Assembly (NCBI GenBank): GCA_009649835.1
Contig: PYCK01000053.1
Location: 1-6,728 of the forward strand
Reading direction: 5' to 3'
DNA: 6,728 nucleotides
Source of the DNA: Candidatus Methanocomedens sp.
GTDB lineage: Archaea; Halobacteriota; Methanosarcinia; Methanosarcinales; Methanocomedenaceae
Made by a program: the position numbers and the translations under genes. Under the pieces are notes generated by a model. That model was not told the DNA's origin and did no database searches. It saw nothing but the letters and a program-made list of their open reading frames with translations. This document shows positions 6,502 through 6,728 of this stretch, one piece after another. Within the stretch, counting starts at the first letter, position 1; the number at the start of each line of letters is the position of its first letter.

Positions 6502-6728
6502 TTACACTTCCTGAAGAAGGCGAAAGCCGAGGTCGTGGTCGCGGTAGCCCGGGCCATCGTTGCGGCGGTCGGCCGACCGGCAGCGTCTGGCATCGCGGAT
6601 CCAGCTGCCACCACGAACCACCCGGCGAGTGCTAACTCCATCTTCCCATGCACTGCCATCATCTGGAGGGTCGTTATAGGTATCATGCCATTCATCCTGT
6701 ACCCATTCCCATACATTCCCGTGTACAT
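6502..6728 (-). CDS. FGE-sulfatase (SUMF1/formylglycine-generating-enzyme) domain protein, C-terminal fragment
   Basis: The minus-strand frame reading from 6726 to the TAA at 6504-6502 encodes the last 74 residues; the start lies beyond the window. Signature motifs of the FGE/SUMF1 fold are clear: GNVWEWVQDEWH at the start of the fragment, RVVRGGSWIRDARRCRSADR in the middle, and LGFRLL near the C-terminus. Classical FGE oxidises a cysteine in sulfatases to formylglycine, but the family is broad, and many archaeal and bacterial members are ligand-binding or serine/threonine-kinase-associated proteins of C-type-lectin-like fold. Catalytic cysteines cannot be judged; only one Cys (RRCRSA) is visible. 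A longer ORF in another minus-strand frame overlaps this gene and is spurious. The DNA is visibly richer in G+C than the operon, especially over 6510-6640. The gene is convergent with the Hdr/Fdh operon and probably unrelated in function. Confidence 0.88.
   Translation of the reverse strand, partial: VHGNVWEWVQDEWHDTYNDPPDDGSAWEDGVSTRRVVRGGSWIRDARRCRSADRRNDGPGYRDHDLGFRLLQEV
6511..6615 (-). other. Candidate DGR variable region within the FGE C-terminus
   Basis: Between RGGSW and LGFRLL, positions that are usually Asn in FGE-type DGR targets are filled by codons sharing a third-base C: ATC, CGC, GAC, CGC, CGC, AAC, GGC, GGC, TAC, GAC, CAC, GAC, CTC. These are the products expected when AAC codons of a template are randomised at adenines. 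The location at the extreme C-terminus of a C-type-lectin-like domain fits known DGR targets. No template repeat or reverse transcriptase is in the window, and ordinary FGE proteins have a similar Asn/Arg/Asp-rich tail, so this is tentative. Confidence 0.35.

Noticed and set aside
6453..6728. A 91-codon minus-strand ORF starting with ATG at the window edge
   Set aside because: Its translation has no family resemblance, while the overlapping minus-strand frame ending at 6502 reads as a clear FGE-domain C-terminus.

Overview
The window looks like an archaeal genome fragment, most likely a methanogen-related lineage (Methanosarcinales, or an anaerobic methane- or alkane-oxidising relative). The basis is a run of HdrA, MvhD and F420-type FdhB genes, ribosome binding sites matching the archaeal GGAGGTGAT consensus, and T-tract termination. 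The exact lineage cannot be settled from this sequence alone.

Positions 1-6303 are one tightly packed plus-strand operon that starts before the window. The order is: the C-terminal third of an HdrA paralog (1-666), an MvhD-like [2Fe-2S] protein (667-1089), a complete second HdrA (1091-3073), a second MvhD (3076-3504), an FdhB/FrhB-type F420-binding flavoprotein with a C-terminal dicluster ferredoxin domain (3506-4660), a short FdhA-like molybdopterin oxidoreductase (4657-6111), and a 63-residue protein of unknown function (6112-6303). Gene junctions are 0-2 bases apart or overlap. A hairpin followed by T9 ends the operon at about 6315-6354.

The gene set suggests a cytoplasmic electron-bifurcating or confurcating complex. 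FdhB would exchange electrons with F420, MvhD would pass them to the FAD of HdrA, and the ferredoxin domains of HdrA would connect to ferredoxin and possibly to an HdrBC module. No hdrB, hdrC or hydrogenase gene is visible here. The two unlike HdrA-MvhD pairs and a shortened FdhA that keeps the Cys-His active-site pair but seems to lack the formate-binding Arg are the unusual points.

Positions 6304-6501 hold no gene. They contain the terminator, a cluster of short inverted repeats (6379-6457) and two 15-bp near-identical tandem units (6471-6500). From 6502 to the window end, on the minus strand, is the C-terminus of a formylglycine-generating-enzyme/sulfatase-modifying-factor (FGE) domain protein. 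Its last ~40 codons have the NNC-rich pattern at Asn-type positions expected of a diversity-generating retroelement (DGR) variable region. No template repeat or reverse transcriptase lies in the window, so that reading is a hypothesis.
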